Assembly: GCF_040500525.1 (NCBI RefSeq)
Contig: NZ_CP159403.1
Coordinates: forward strand, 511,001-575,000
Length of the DNA stretch: 64,000 bases
Direction: 5' to 3'
Origin: Azospirillum formosense
GTDB taxonomy: Bacteria; Pseudomonadota; Alphaproteobacteria; Azospirillales; Azospirillaceae
Shown here: piece by piece, positions 50,546 to 59,061 of the stretch
Layout of the letters: each line of letters opens with the position of its first letter
Position numbering within the stretch: the stretch's first letter is position 1
Notes under the pieces: model-generated
What the model saw: only the letters and a program-made list of their open reading frames with translations
What the model was told of the DNA's origin: nothing
Database searches by the model: none
Position numbers and translations under genes: made by a program

Positions 50546-51718
50546 ATGACCCGCGTCCGTTCGATCCACAACCGCGTCGCCCTGCTGCTCGCCGCCATGA
50601 CCGTGGCGGCGGCTCCGGCCCTGCCGTTCCTCGCCTTCGCGCCCAACCGGCTGCTGTCGGGGAAGGCCATCGCGTTGAGCGCGGCGGCGGGCGCGGGGTG
50701 GGGCGGGGTGGCGCTGCTGCCGGCCGCCCTGCTGCTGGCCGTGCCGTTCCTGCGGGACAGCCGGGCGGTGAATGCCCTGTATGTCGGGGCGGGGGTGCTG
50801 GCGGCGGCGGGGCTGGTCTGGCTGGCCGGGCAGCACGCCGCCCTGCTCGCCGCGACGGCCAGCCCGGCGGCGCGGACCTCCTTCGGGGCGGGCTTCTGGG
50901 TGATGGAGGCCGCCGCACTGCTCGCCGTTCTCGACGGGGTGCGGCGGCTGGGGCTGGGTCCCGCCGGGCGGGTCGCCGTGGGAGCGCTGGTGGCGGCGCT
51001 GATCGGCGGGCAGTTCGCCGCCGGGCACCTCGACCAGCTCTCGATCATGAAGGAATACGCCAACCAGCGGGACGTCTTCGCCGGGGCCGTGCTGCGCCAC
51101 GCCGCGCTGGTCGCGGCGGCCCTGCTGCCGACCCTGCTGATCGGCGTGCCGCTGGGCATCGCGGCGCAGCGTTCCGCCGCCGTGGGGCGGCTGGTCTTTC
51201 CGGTGCTGAACGTCGTGCAGACGATCCCGTCCATCGCCCTGTTCGGGCTGCTGCTCGCCCCGCTGTCGGCTCTCGCCGCCGCCTTTCCGGGGCTGGGCAT
51301 CGGCGGGGTGGGGCCGGTGCCGGCGGTGATCGCGCTGACGCTCTATTCGCTGCTGCCGATCGCGCGCAACACCGCGGCCGGGCTGGCCGGCGTGCCGGAG
51401 CCGGTGCGGGAGGCGGCGCGCGGCATCGGCATGACCCCGCGCCAGATCTTCTGGCGGGTCGAGGCGCCGCTGGCTCTGCCGGTGTTCCTGGCCGGGCTGC
51501 GGATCACGCTGGTCCAGGCGGTGGGTCTGGCCGCCGTGGCGGCGCTGATCGGCGCCGGCGGGCTGGGAGCCATCATGTTCCAGGGGCTGTTCGCCAACGC
51601 GCTGGACCTCGTGCTGTTGGGGGCGGTGCCGGTGATCCTGCTGGCCGTCGCCGCCGACGCGGCGCTGAAGCTGGCCTCGGCGCTGGCGCTGGCGCGACTC
51701 GGGAGGACGGCGGCGTGA
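50546..51718 (+). CDS. yehY: Glycine-betaine-type ABC permease, YehY-like
   Basis: A 390-residue inner-membrane protein with about nine TM segments. An N-terminal block of extra helices (1-about 170) precedes the transport core with EAA loop ([29 protein letters not shown]). The long form with extra helices matches YehY (about 385 residues). It is preceded by the binding-protein gene after 17 bases, and its stop overlaps the GTG of the ATPase gene (GTGA). Confidence 0.88.
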   Translation: MTRVRSIHNRVALLLAAMTVAAAPALPFLAFAPNRLLSGKAIALSAAAGAGWGGVALLPAALLLAVPFLRDSRAVNALYVGAGVLAAAGLVWLAGQHAALLAATASPAARTSFGAGFWVMEAAALLAVLDGVRRLGLGPAGRVAVGALVAALIGGQFAAGHLDQLSIMKEYANQRDVFAGAVLRHAALVAAALLPTLLIGVPLGIAAQRSAAVGRLVFPVLNVVQTIPSIALFGLLLAPLSALAAAFPGLGIGGVGPVPAVIALTLYSLLPIARNTAAGLAGVPEPVREAARGIGMTPRQIFWRVEAPLALPVFLAGLRITLVQAVGLAAVAALIGAGGLGAIMFQGLFANALDLVLLGAVPVILLAVAADAALKLASALALARLGRTAA

Positions 51719-52653
51719 TCGCCTTCGAGGGAGTGACGAAGCGGTTCGGCGCCTGGACCGCCGTGGACACCCTGTCGCTGACCGTGGCGGCCGGGGAGTT
51801 CCGCGTGCTTATCGGGCCGTCCGGCTCCGGCAAGTCCACGGTCCTGAGGATGATGAACCGGTTGATCGCCCCCGATGCCGGGACCATCCGGGTGGAGGGG
51901 GAGGACATCGCCCGCCTGAATCCGGAGGCGCTGCGCCGCCGCATGGGCTACGTGATCCAGAGCGTCGGGCTGTTTCCGCACTGGACGGTGGAGCGCAACA
52001 TCGCCGCCGTGCCGGACCTGCTCGGCTGGCCCAGGGCACGGGTGCGCGACCGGGTGACGGACCTGCTGACCCTGCTGAACCTCGACCCGGAACGTTACCG
52101 GGGCGCCTACCCGCACGAGCTGTCCGGCGGGCAGCAGCAGCGCGTCGGCGTCGCCCGCGCTCTGGCGGCGGAGCCGCACATCCTGCTGATGGACGAGCCG
52201 TTCAGCGCGCTCGACCCGATCACCCGCGGCGCCTTGCAGGCGGAGATGGCGGCGATCCACAAGGCGACGGGAACCACCATCGTCTTCGTCACCCATGACA
52301 TGGACGAGGCGCTGGCGCTGGCCAGCCGGATCGCCATCCTGGACCGCGGGCGGCTGGTGCAGACCGGCACGCCGCTCGACATCCTGAGCGATCCCGCCGA
52401 CGACCGGGTGCGCGATCTGGTGGGGCGCGAGGACTGGGGGCTGAAGCGGCTGGCCGTGGAGACGGTGGCGGAGCGGCTGCGCCCCGGCGAGACGGCGCCC
52501 GGCGATCCCCTGGCGGCGGGGGCGTCGCTGCGTCAGGCGCTGGCCGCGATGGTGGCGCGCGGCACCGACCGGCTTCCCGTGGCGGACGGGCAGGGGCGCC
52601 CGATGGGCACGCTGCATCTCGCCGACCTGCTGCGCGGGCCGGACCGGCCGTGA
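51715..52653 (+). CDS. yehX: Glycine-betaine-type ABC ATPase, YehX-like
   Basis: A 312-residue cytoplasmic ATPase. Walker A is [11 protein letters not shown], signature [15 protein letters not shown], Walker [13 protein letters not shown] and switch His in [10 protein letters not shown]. The C-terminal 70 residues contain one CBS-like segment ([26 protein letters not shown]), as in OpuCA/ProV-type ATPases that sense ionic strength. It starts at GTG 51715, overlapping the previous stop, and its own stop overlaps the next gene's GTG. Confidence 0.92.
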   Translation: MIAFEGVTKRFGAWTAVDTLSLTVAAGEFRVLIGPSGSGKSTVLRMMNRLIAPDAGTIRVEGEDIARLNPEALRRRMGYVIQSVGLFPHWTVERNIAAVPDLLGWPRARVRDRVTDLLTLLNLDPERYRGAYPHELSGGQQQRVGVARALAAEPHILLMDEPFSALDPITRGALQAEMAAIHKATGTTIVFVTHDMDEALALASRIAILDRGRLVQTGTPLDILSDPADDRVRDLVGREDWGLKRLAVETVAERLRPGETAPGDPLAAGASLRQALAAMVARGTDRLPVADGQGRPMGTLHLADLLRGPDRP

Positions 52654-53414
52654 GCCGCCTGCTGAGCCTGCTGACCGACCGGCTGGCGCTGGGGCTGCTC
52701 GTCCTGGCGGCGCTGGTGCTGGGGATGCCGGCGCTGAAGCCGCTGTTCGCCGCGGCCTTCCCGGCGCTCGACCGGCCCTTGTATGAGGCGGACGGCTTCC
52801 TGGCCCTGACGCTAGACCATCTGGCGCTGGCTGGCGGGGCGAGCCTGATCGCGGTGCTGTTGGGCGGGGCGGCGGGCATCGCGGTGACCCGGCCCTTCGG
52901 CCGGGAATTCCGCGGCGTCCTCGACGCGGTGGCGGCGATGGGCCAGACCTTCCCGCCGGTGGCGGTGCTGGCCGTCTCCGTCCCCGTCCTCGGCTTCGGC
53001 CCGGCCCCGGCGCTGATCGCGCTGACGCTCTACGGGCTGCTGCCCATCGTGGAGAACACCGTGGCCGGCCTGGAAGCGGTGCCGGAACCGGTGCGCGAGG
53101 CGGCGCGCGGCATGGGCATGGGGCCGGGCGCGCTGCTGTGGCGGGTCGAGCTGCCGCTGGCCGCTCCGGTGATCCTGGCCGGGGTGCGGACGGCGGCGGT
53201 CGTCAATCTCGGCACGGCGGCCATCGCCTCCACGGTCGGGGCGAAGACGCTCGGCCTGCCGATCATCGTCGGGCTGAACGGCTCCAACCCCGCCTACGTC
53301 ATCCAGGGCGCGGTGATCGTGGCCGTCCTGGCGGTGGTGCTGGACGCCGGATTCGACCGGCTGGCGGCGCGCCTGACCCGCTGGCGCCCCGGCACCGATC
53401 GAGGCGCGGCCTGA
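52650..53414 (+). CDS. yehW: Glycine-betaine-type ABC permease, YehW-like
   Basis: A 254-residue inner-membrane permease with about six TM segments and EAA loop ([29 protein letters not shown]) closely matching that of the YehY-like partner. It starts at GTG overlapping the ATPase stop (GTGA). It completes the importer. The next gene is convergent and only three bases away, with no room for a separate terminator. Confidence 0.9.
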   Translation: MSRLLSLLTDRLALGLLVLAALVLGMPALKPLFAAAFPALDRPLYEADGFLALTLDHLALAGGASLIAVLLGGAAGIAVTRPFGREFRGVLDAVAAMGQTFPPVAVLAVSVPVLGFGPAPALIALTLYGLLPIVENTVAGLEAVPEPVREAARGMGMGPGALLWRVELPLAAPVILAGVRTAAVVNLGTAAIASTVGAKTLGLPIIVGLNGSNPAYVIQGAVIVAVLAVVLDAGFDRLAARLTRWRPGTDRGAA

Positions 53415-53417
53415 CGG

Positions 53418-54299
53418 TCACTTGTAGCCGAGCTTGCGCAAGGCCGTCTCGTCGAGCTTCCTGGCGCGCGGCAGCGTGTCCTCGTTCACGACTTTCAGCA
53501 CATGCGCCCGGATGCTCTTCAGCGCGTCCGTGTAGGTGCCGTTGTCGATCCCGTTCAAGAAATCAACCCTCAAATGGTCATCGATGTTCAGGCCCTTGGC
53601 GCTGTTCTGGTTGATGAACACCTTGTAGAGCTTGGGAGCGTTCTTCTGATCGACGCCCTTGCGGGTGATCGAGAGGAACTCGATGTTTTCGCCGGTCTTC
53701 CACTGATTGGCGAAGGCGTGCAACAACAGTGTCAGCTTGTTGCTTTTCAGGACTTCCTCGATTCCCTTCTTTTCGAAGGGGTTCACGAAGGGAGTGTCCT
53801 TGGTCTGCGCTTTCTGGTCCGCCTTCCGTTGCTTTTCATAGGCCGCTTCGTCCTTCGCCAATCGGGCGCTGATGTCCTTGCGGTCCTTGGCGATGGCATC
53901 CTCGAACGTCTTGGTGAGCTTGGCCGTGACGCCCGGCACCGATTTGGCGAAGGCCAAGGCCTTCTTCGCCACCGTGGCCTTCGGGTGAGCCTTCGTCAGA
54001 ACGTCCAGATCCTTCGCGGCCTCCGCGGCCAGGGTGCCGACGGTCTTCAGCTTCCGGAACATGGGGGTGATGACCTTGGCCACCTCGGCCTCGTAGGTGC
54101 TGATGACGTCGTCGTCCAGCGGCTCCGGCTTGGCGAGGGCGTGCAGCATCACCCGGTTCCAGGTGATCGAATCGTACGCCTTCTCCGCGGCGGCAAGTCC
54201 CTCCAGGAACTTCACGCAGGCCGGGCGGTCCTGGCAGGTCCCCAGGCTGGCCGACGCGACGCGCGGAATGAGGTCGTCCGGGTATCCGATGATCTTCAT
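53418..54299 (-). CDS. Helical hypothetical protein
   Basis: A 293-residue soluble protein starting MKIIGYPDDLIPRVASASLG after a good GGGAGGAGC ribosome site. It is mostly alpha-helical and Lys-rich; about 100-200 is a long helical region (AKHPKATVAKKALAFAK, KDRKDISARLAKDEAAYEKQRKADQKAQTKD). A more folded C-terminus has FLSITRKGVDQKNAPKLYKVFINQNSAKG. Two Cys lie near residues 21-28. No signal peptide or catalytic motif is seen. Its general character resembles the helical proteins at 31241 and 32164, but no clear alignment is visible. No function is assigned. Confidence 0.65.
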   Translation of the reverse strand: MKIIGYPDDLIPRVASASLGTCQDRPACVKFLEGLAAAEKAYDSITWNRVMLHALAKPEPLDDDVISTYEAEVAKVITPMFRKLKTVGTLAAEAAKDLDVLTKAHPKATVAKKALAFAKSVPGVTAKLTKTFEDAIAKDRKDISARLAKDEAAYEKQRKADQKAQTKDTPFVNPFEKKGIEEVLKSNKLTLLLHAFANQWKTGENIEFLSITRKGVDQKNAPKLYKVFINQNSAKGLNIDDHLRVDFLNGIDNGTYTDALKSIRAHVLKVVNEDTLPRARKLDETALRKLGYK

Positions 54300-54461
54300 G
54301 GCCTGCTCCTCCCTGCCGGTTCGTGGCGGGAAGCCTGCCGGAGCGGCTTGGGCGGAGCAATTCGAGATCGGTCGGAATGACGGGAGACTCCGGCGCGATC
54401 TGCACCTTTGCGGACCGATCCCGCGGCGGGGGCGCAACCCCTGCCGCGGGACGGTGCCGCG

Positions 54462-54947
54462 TCACTGCGGCGGGATGCGCAGGACCTGACCGGGATAGAT
54501 CTTGTTCGGGTCCTTCAGCATCGGCTTGTTGGCCTCGAAGATGGCGTTGTAGCGGTTGGGGTCTCCGTAGACCTTCTTGGCGATGGCGGACAGGGTGTCG
54601 CCCTTCTCCACGGTGTGGAACCGGGTCTGGCTGGCCGGCTGCTCGGTCGGCGGCATGGTCGGTTGGTCCGGGCCGCCCGGCCCCTGGTCCTTGGCGATGA
54701 CGGCGGTCTGGTCGTCGACCCGCGACACGCCCTTCACGTTGCCGAGCGCCACCGCGATCTTCTCCTTCTCCTCCTGCGAGGCGGCGCTGCCGCGCACGGT
54801 CACCGTGTCGTCGGCGACCTGGATGTCCAGCCCGTTGGTCGGCAGGCCGACCTGCGACAGGTGGGATTTCAGCTCGTCGGCGGTCGGAGCGTCCGAGTCG
54901 CTGACCTTTTCGCCATGGTCGCGGCGGAAGAAATCGAACAGGCCCAT
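54462..54947 (-). CDS. ygaU: BON-LysM protein (YgaU/Kbp-like)
   Basis: A 161-residue protein with an N-terminal MGLFDFF, a BON domain (about 25-85, LPTNGLDIQVADDTVTVRGSA) and a C-terminal LysM domain (about 110-158, HTVEKGDTLSAIAKKVYGDPNRY and YPGQVLRIP). The arrangement and start match E. coli YgaU/Kbp, a soluble potassium-binding protein. Two ATGs lie in tandem (54950 and 54947); the second has the better spacing from GGAGG. A Pro/Gly-rich linker joins the domains. No signal peptide is seen, consistent with a cytoplasmic Kbp-type protein. K+ binding is by homology. Confidence 0.9.
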   Translation of the reverse strand: MGLFDFFRRDHGEKVSDSDAPTADELKSHLSQVGLPTNGLDIQVADDTVTVRGSAASQEEKEKIAVALGNVKGVSRVDDQTAVIAKDQGPGGPDQPTMPPTEQPASQTRFHTVEKGDTLSAIAKKVYGDPNRYNAIFEANKPMLKDPNKIYPGQVLRIPPQ

Positions 54948-55140
54948 CATGTCCTCCCTCGGTTGGTCGCCTTGGTGAAGCGATCCCGGACAACATCGCT
55001 GCGGCTCGCTGGTTTCACGCGCGGAGGAGGGGGTGTGGAACGCCGGGCTTAGCAGCGGCGTTCGGCTTCCCAAATAAGGCCATGGAGAACAATGCCGAAA
55101 GGGGGGAGGATCATCCCGCCCCCGCGCAGAGGAGCCGCCG

Positions 55141-56121
55141 ATGAACCCGTCCGACGACTGGCGGATTCCGCCGCAATTCCAGCCCGATCCGGATGAGCTG
55201 GCCTACGACCTCGACCGCGCGCTGTCCGCCGTGGTCGGGCTGCGCGCCAGCGTGCCGGACGACGCCTACACCGCCGGCGTGCTGGGGACGGAGCGCGCTG
55301 GGCAGGGCGCCGTCATCCGCGAGGACGGCTTGGTCCTGACCATCGGATATCTTATCGCCGAGGCCGAGGAGGTCTGGCTGACCACCAACGACCGGCGGGC
55401 GGTGCAGGCGCATGTGGTGGCCTACGACCACACCAGCGGCTTCGGGCTGGTGCAGGCCTTGTCGCCGCTGGGCGTGCCGGCGCTGATGCTCGGGTCGTCG
55501 CGCCATGTGCAGCTGGGCGACCCGGTGGTGGTGGCCGGGGCCGGCGGGCGCGAGCGGTCCATCACCGCGCGGGTGGTCGCCCGGCAGGAGTTCGCCGGCT
55601 ATTGGGAATACATGATCGACGACGCGCTGTTCACCCTGCCGGCCCATCCGAACTGGGGCGGCACGGCGATGCTGGGGGCGGGGGGCGAGTTGCTGGGCAT
55701 CGGCTCCCTCCAGCTCCAGTACCGGGCTGAGGAGGAGCGCGTCCTGCCGCTGAACATGAACGTGCCGATCGACCTGCTGAAGCCGATCCTCGACGACCTG
55801 ATGACCCGTGGGAAGGTCAGCGGCCCGCCGCGCCCCTGGCTCGGACTCTACGCCACGCAGGACGAGCGGGAGCGTGTGGTGCTGGTCGGGCTGGCTGGCG
55901 ACGGGCCGGCCCAGCGGGCGGAGCTGCGTGCTGGCGACGTGGTGCGCGCGGTGGCCGGGCAGCCGGTGGGCTCGCTGGCCGACTTCTACCGCGCCCTGTG
56001 GAATCTCGGCCCGGCGGGCGTGGACGTGCCGCTGACCCTGGAGCGGGAGGGCGACGTGTTCGACATGCGCGTCGGCTCCAGCGATCGCGAGCGTTTTTTG
56101 AAGGCGGCGCGGCGGCACTGA
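55141..56121 (+). CDS. HtrA-like protein with lost catalytic triad (pseudoprotease + PDZ)
   Basis: A 326-residue protein with a trypsin-like HtrA core (about 45-220) and a C-terminal PDZ domain (about 228-320, PAQRAELRAGDVVRAVAGQPV). Alignment by motif shows all three catalytic positions replaced: His becomes Tyr70 (LVLTIGYLI), Asp becomes Gly100 (HTSGFGLVQ) and Ser becomes Trp172 (PNWGGTAML in place of GNSGGAL). There is no signal peptide, so it is probably cytoplasmic, unlike DegP. It should act as a peptide-binding or scaffold protein, not a protease (inference). Composition and length are otherwise normal, so this is an intact gene with a changed function and not a decayed copy. Confidence 0.82.
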   Translation: MNPSDDWRIPPQFQPDPDELAYDLDRALSAVVGLRASVPDDAYTAGVLGTERAGQGAVIREDGLVLTIGYLIAEAEEVWLTTNDRRAVQAHVVAYDHTSGFGLVQALSPLGVPALMLGSSRHVQLGDPVVVAGAGGRERSITARVVARQEFAGYWEYMIDDALFTLPAHPNWGGTAMLGAGGELLGIGSLQLQYRAEEERVLPLNMNVPIDLLKPILDDLMTRGKVSGPPRPWLGLYATQDERERVVLVGLAGDGPAQRAELRAGDVVRAVAGQPVGSLADFYRALWNLGPAGVDVPLTLEREGDVFDMRVGSSDRERFLKAARRH

Positions 56122-56182
56122 CGGGCGGAACTGTGCGACACTGGCGCTCCAGAACCAAGAAGACGGGTTGGAGAGCGCTTTT

Positions 56183-56614
56183 ATGGACGACTTGATGAAG
56201 GGGGAACCGGCTTCCGGCTTCCAGACCCTGCTCGGCTACACGCTGGTCCGCTGGGAGGAGGGCGTGGCGGAGGTGGAGCTGACCATCGCGCCGCAGCACC
56301 GCAACCGGGGCGGCGTCCTGCACGGCGGCGCGCTGATGACCCTGCTCGACACCGCCATGGGCTTCGCGGCGACCCACTGCGCGGTTCCCGGCCATTCCCG
56401 CCGCGTGGTCACGCTGTCGCTGTCCTCCAGCTTCCTGGGGGCGGTGGCGGACGGCACGGTGGTGGCGCGCGGCACGCTGCTGGGCGGCGGCCGCAAGATC
56501 GTCGGCTGCCGGGGCGAGGTGCGGCGCAAGGACGACGGCGCGCTGCTGGCGTCCGCCGAGGGAATGTTCAAATATGCCCCCGGAAGTGAAAATCCGGAGG
56601 GAACGCCCCGATGA
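56183..56614 (+). CDS. PaaI-type hotdog thioesterase
   Basis: A 143-residue cytoplasmic hotdog-fold acyl-CoA thioesterase. The family motif HRNRGGVLHGGALMTLLDTAMG (about 43-64) carries the Gly-rich loop and the catalytic Asp on the central helix. RRVVTLSLSSSFLGA and ADGTVVARGTLLGGGRKI are typical strands. The ATG at 56183 follows GGAG about 12 bases away; a TTG at 56168 would add five residues. Its stop overlaps the ATG of the crotonase gene (ATGA), so the two are co-translated and may act on the same CoA ester. Confidence 0.9.
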   Translation: MDDLMKGEPASGFQTLLGYTLVRWEEGVAEVELTIAPQHRNRGGVLHGGALMTLLDTAMGFAATHCAVPGHSRRVVTLSLSSSFLGAVADGTVVARGTLLGGGRKIVGCRGEVRRKDDGALLASAEGMFKYAPGSENPEGTPR

Positions 56615-57411
56615 CCAACACGAACGATAAGAAGACTGGTTTGGACATTGCGCAGGACGGCCGTGTCCTGCGCCTGACCATCAACGACCCGGCCACCCGC
56701 AACTCGATCGGCCCGGCGCTGATGGAGGCGGCCCGCGCCGCCTTCGACGCGGCGGCGGCGGACCCGGGCGTCGGGGCGGTGGTGCTGACCGGCGCCGAAG
56801 GGGCCTTCTGCTCCGGCGGGAACCTGAAATGGCTGAAGGAGGCGCGCAACGGCGACCGTGAGTCGGTGCGGGCGGGGGTGGAGAGCTTCCACGCCATGAT
56901 CCGCAGCCTGCGCGCCTGCCCCAAGCCGGTGATCGCTGCGGTCGAGGGGCCGGCGGGCGGGGCGGGCTTTCCGCTGGCCCTGGCCTGCGACCTGATCGTC
57001 GCGGCGGAGGACGCGGTCTTCACCCTGTCCTACATCAAGGTCGCGCTGACCTCCGACGGCGGCGGCACGGCGTCGCTGGCCCGCGCGCTGCCGCCGCAGC
57101 TCGCCGCGGAAATCCTGTTCGAGGGTGGGCGCGTCGGGGCGCCGCGTCTGGCGCAGCTCGGCATGATCAACCGGCTGACCGCCCCCGGCGGCGCGCTGGC
57201 CGAGGCGACGTCCTGGGCGGAGCGGCTGGCCGCCGGCCCGACCGCCGCGCTGGGCCGCGCCAAGGGCCTGCTGGAGGTCGCCTACGGCGGGCTGGCGGAG
57301 CAGCTCGACCGCGAGCGCGACGCCTTCGTGGAGTCGCTGTTCAACGACGAGGCCGGGGAGGGCGTGACCGCCTTCTTCGAGAAGCGGGCGCCGGTGTTTT
57401 CGAAGGGGTGA
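56611..57411 (+). CDS. Crotonase-family protein (enoyl-CoA hydratase/isomerase)
   Basis: A 266-residue cytoplasmic enzyme of the crotonase superfamily. The oxyanion-hole segments are seen: GAEGAFCSGGNLKWL and GPAGGAGFPLALACDLIVA. The two hydratase Glu residues are missing; the first position reads Pro in GFPLA and the second Tyr in LSYIKVAL. An Asp lies in the TSDGGGT loop, as in isomerase-type members such as PaaG and dienoyl/enoyl isomerases. It is therefore more likely an isomerase than a hydratase. It is translationally coupled to the PaaI-type thioesterase. The CoA substrate is unknown; no other paa genes are nearby. Confidence 0.87.
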   Translation: MTNTNDKKTGLDIAQDGRVLRLTINDPATRNSIGPALMEAARAAFDAAAADPGVGAVVLTGAEGAFCSGGNLKWLKEARNGDRESVRAGVESFHAMIRSLRACPKPVIAAVEGPAGGAGFPLALACDLIVAAEDAVFTLSYIKVALTSDGGGTASLARALPPQLAAEILFEGGRVGAPRLAQLGMINRLTAPGGALAEATSWAERLAAGPTAALGRAKGLLEVAYGGLAEQLDRERDAFVESLFNDEAGEGVTAFFEKRAPVFSKG

Positions 57412-57424
57412 GTGCGGGTGTGAG

Positions 57425-57510
57425 GCCCCCTCCCTAACCCTCCCCCGCTATCGCAGGTGAGGGGACTGATCTCCCTCTCCCGCGGAGCGGGGGAGGGCCG
57501 GGGTGGGGGC
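57425..57510. repeat. Dispersed GC-rich palindromic repeat, copy 2
   Basis: The 24 bases at 57425-57448 are identical to 44778-44801, and the following CCCTCTCCCGCGGAGCG hairpin and GGGTGGGGGC end are shared. It lies between convergent crotonase and gnd genes, where it may double as a terminator. Confidence 0.75.
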
Positions 57511-57523
57511 CCGCGTCGCGCCC

Positions 57524-58966
57524 TCAGGCCCCCTTCCACTCCGTGTGCACCATGCCCGGACGGTCGGTGCGCTCGTAGCCGTGGGCGCCGAAATAGTCGC
57601 GCTGGGCCTGGATCATGTTGGCCCACAGCCGGCCGCTGCGGTAGCCGTCCCAGTAGGACAGGGCCGAGGCCATCGCCGGAACCGGCACCGCGGCCAGCGT
57701 CGCGGCGGCCACCACGCGGCGGAAGCCGGCGTCGCCGCGGGTCATCAGGCCGGCGATGTCGGGGTCCAGCATCAGGTTCGGCAGTTCCGGCGCACGGTTC
57801 AGCGCGGTCAGGATGCGGTCGAGCAGGCGGGCGCGGATGATGCAGCCGCCGCGCCAGATGCGCGCCACCGCCGCCAGATCGACGTCCCAGCCGAACTGCC
57901 GGCTGCCCGCCGCGATCACCGCGAAGCCCTGGGCGTAGACGGCGATCCGTCCGCTGAGCAGCGCGTCGCCGACCGACGCGACCAGATCCTCCGTGGAGGG
58001 AGCGTGCGGGATGGCCAGCGCCTCGGCGGCGCGCACGCGCTCGTCCTTCAGGGCGGACAGGCAGCGGGCGTGCACCGCCTCGGCGATGGTCGGGGCGGGC
58101 ATGCCCAGCTCCAGCGCGGTGGTCGCCGCCCAATGGCCGGTGCCCTTCTGGCCGGCGGCGTCGCGGATCACCTCCAGGATCGGGGCGCCGGTCTCGCCGT
58201 CCTTCGTCCGCAGGATGTCGGTGGTGATCTCCATCAGGTAGGAGGCCAGCTCCCCCCCGTTCCACTCCGCGAAGATGTCCGCCAGACGCTCGTAGGAGCA
58301 GCCGCCGATCTCGCGCAGAAGATGATACGCCTCGGCGATCAGCTGCATGTCGGCGTATTCGATGCCGTTGTGGATCATCTTGACGAAATGGCCCGCCCCC
58401 TCCGGCCCGACGCGGGCGAAGCAGGACTCGCCGTCCGGCGCGCGGGCGGCGATGGCGGCCAGCAGCGGGGCGACGGGGGCCAGCGCCTCGGCGTCGCCGC
58501 CGGCCATCAGGGCGGGGCCGCGCCGCGCCCCCTCCTCGCCGCCCGACACGCCCAGCCCGACGAAGCGCACGCCCGCCGCGGCGGCGAGCGCCGCGCGGCG
58601 GTTGGTGTCGCGGAAATGGGAGTTGCCGCCGTCGATCAGCACGTCGCCCGGCGACAGGCGGGGCAGCAGGGCGGCCGTCAGCTCGTCCACCGGGGCGCCG
58701 GCGGGCACCATCATCAGGATCGTCCTCGGCGCCTTGAGCGCGCCCAGCAGGTCCTCCACCGACGCGCAGGGGACGGCGTTGCCCACCTGGGCGGCAAAGG
58801 CGCCGCGGCGCCCCTCGTCCAGGTCGTAGCCCGCCACCACGGCCCCGTGGTCGGCCAGATTGGCGGCGAGGTTGCGCCCCATCACGCCCAGGCCGAGGAC
58901 GGCGATGTCGGCCGAGCCGACGGCGGTGGTTTCCGCTCCGGTCCTGGTCGAGTTGCCCTGCACCAT
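57524..58966 (-). CDS. gnd: 6-phosphogluconate dehydrogenase (decarboxylating)
   Basis: A 480-residue cytoplasmic enzyme converting 6-phosphogluconate and NADP+ to ribulose-5-phosphate and CO2. The Rossmann loop is VLGLGVMGRNLA, and the catalytic Lys/His/Asn tract is FVKMIHNGIEYADMQL. SGGEEGARRGPALMAGG and DAAGQKGTGHW are family signatures, and length is standard. The ATG at 58966 follows GGGAG; the longer frame to 59065 is not family-like. It lies 95 bases after gntR in the same direction, across two GC-rich palindromes, and is part of the gluconate cluster. Confidence 0.95.
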   Translation of the reverse strand: MVQGNSTRTGAETTAVGSADIAVLGLGVMGRNLAANLADHGAVVAGYDLDEGRRGAFAAQVGNAVPCASVEDLLGALKAPRTILMMVPAGAPVDELTAALLPRLSPGDVLIDGGNSHFRDTNRRAALAAAAGVRFVGLGVSGGEEGARRGPALMAGGDAEALAPVAPLLAAIAARAPDGESCFARVGPEGAGHFVKMIHNGIEYADMQLIAEAYHLLREIGGCSYERLADIFAEWNGGELASYLMEITTDILRTKDGETGAPILEVIRDAAGQKGTGHWAATTALELGMPAPTIAEAVHARCLSALKDERVRAAEALAIPHAPSTEDLVASVGDALLSGRIAVYAQGFAVIAAGSRQFGWDVDLAAVARIWRGGCIIRARLLDRILTALNRAPELPNLMLDPDIAGLMTRGDAGFRRVVAAATLAAVPVPAMASALSYWDGYRSGRLWANMIQAQRDYFGAHGYERTDRPGMVHTEWKGA

Positions 58967-58998
58967 CACAACGAACTCCCGTACATTCTCTTTCGACA

Positions 58999-59046
58999 CC
59001 CCGCGGTGCGGGGATTGGCTCTTCGATGACGCCCCGCGGCGCGGGG
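58999..59046. promoter_or_regulatory. Paired GC-rich palindromes between gntR and gnd
   Basis: CCCCGCGGTGCGGGG (58999-59013) and CCCCGCGGCGCGGGG (59032-59046) are near-identical palindromes 33 bases apart in the 95-base gntR-gnd gap. They can form two RNA hairpins, which could attenuate or terminate transcription from gntR, or be a protein site. No U-run follows. Confidence 0.4.
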
Positions 59047-59061
59047 GTCGGATGCGGTCTC

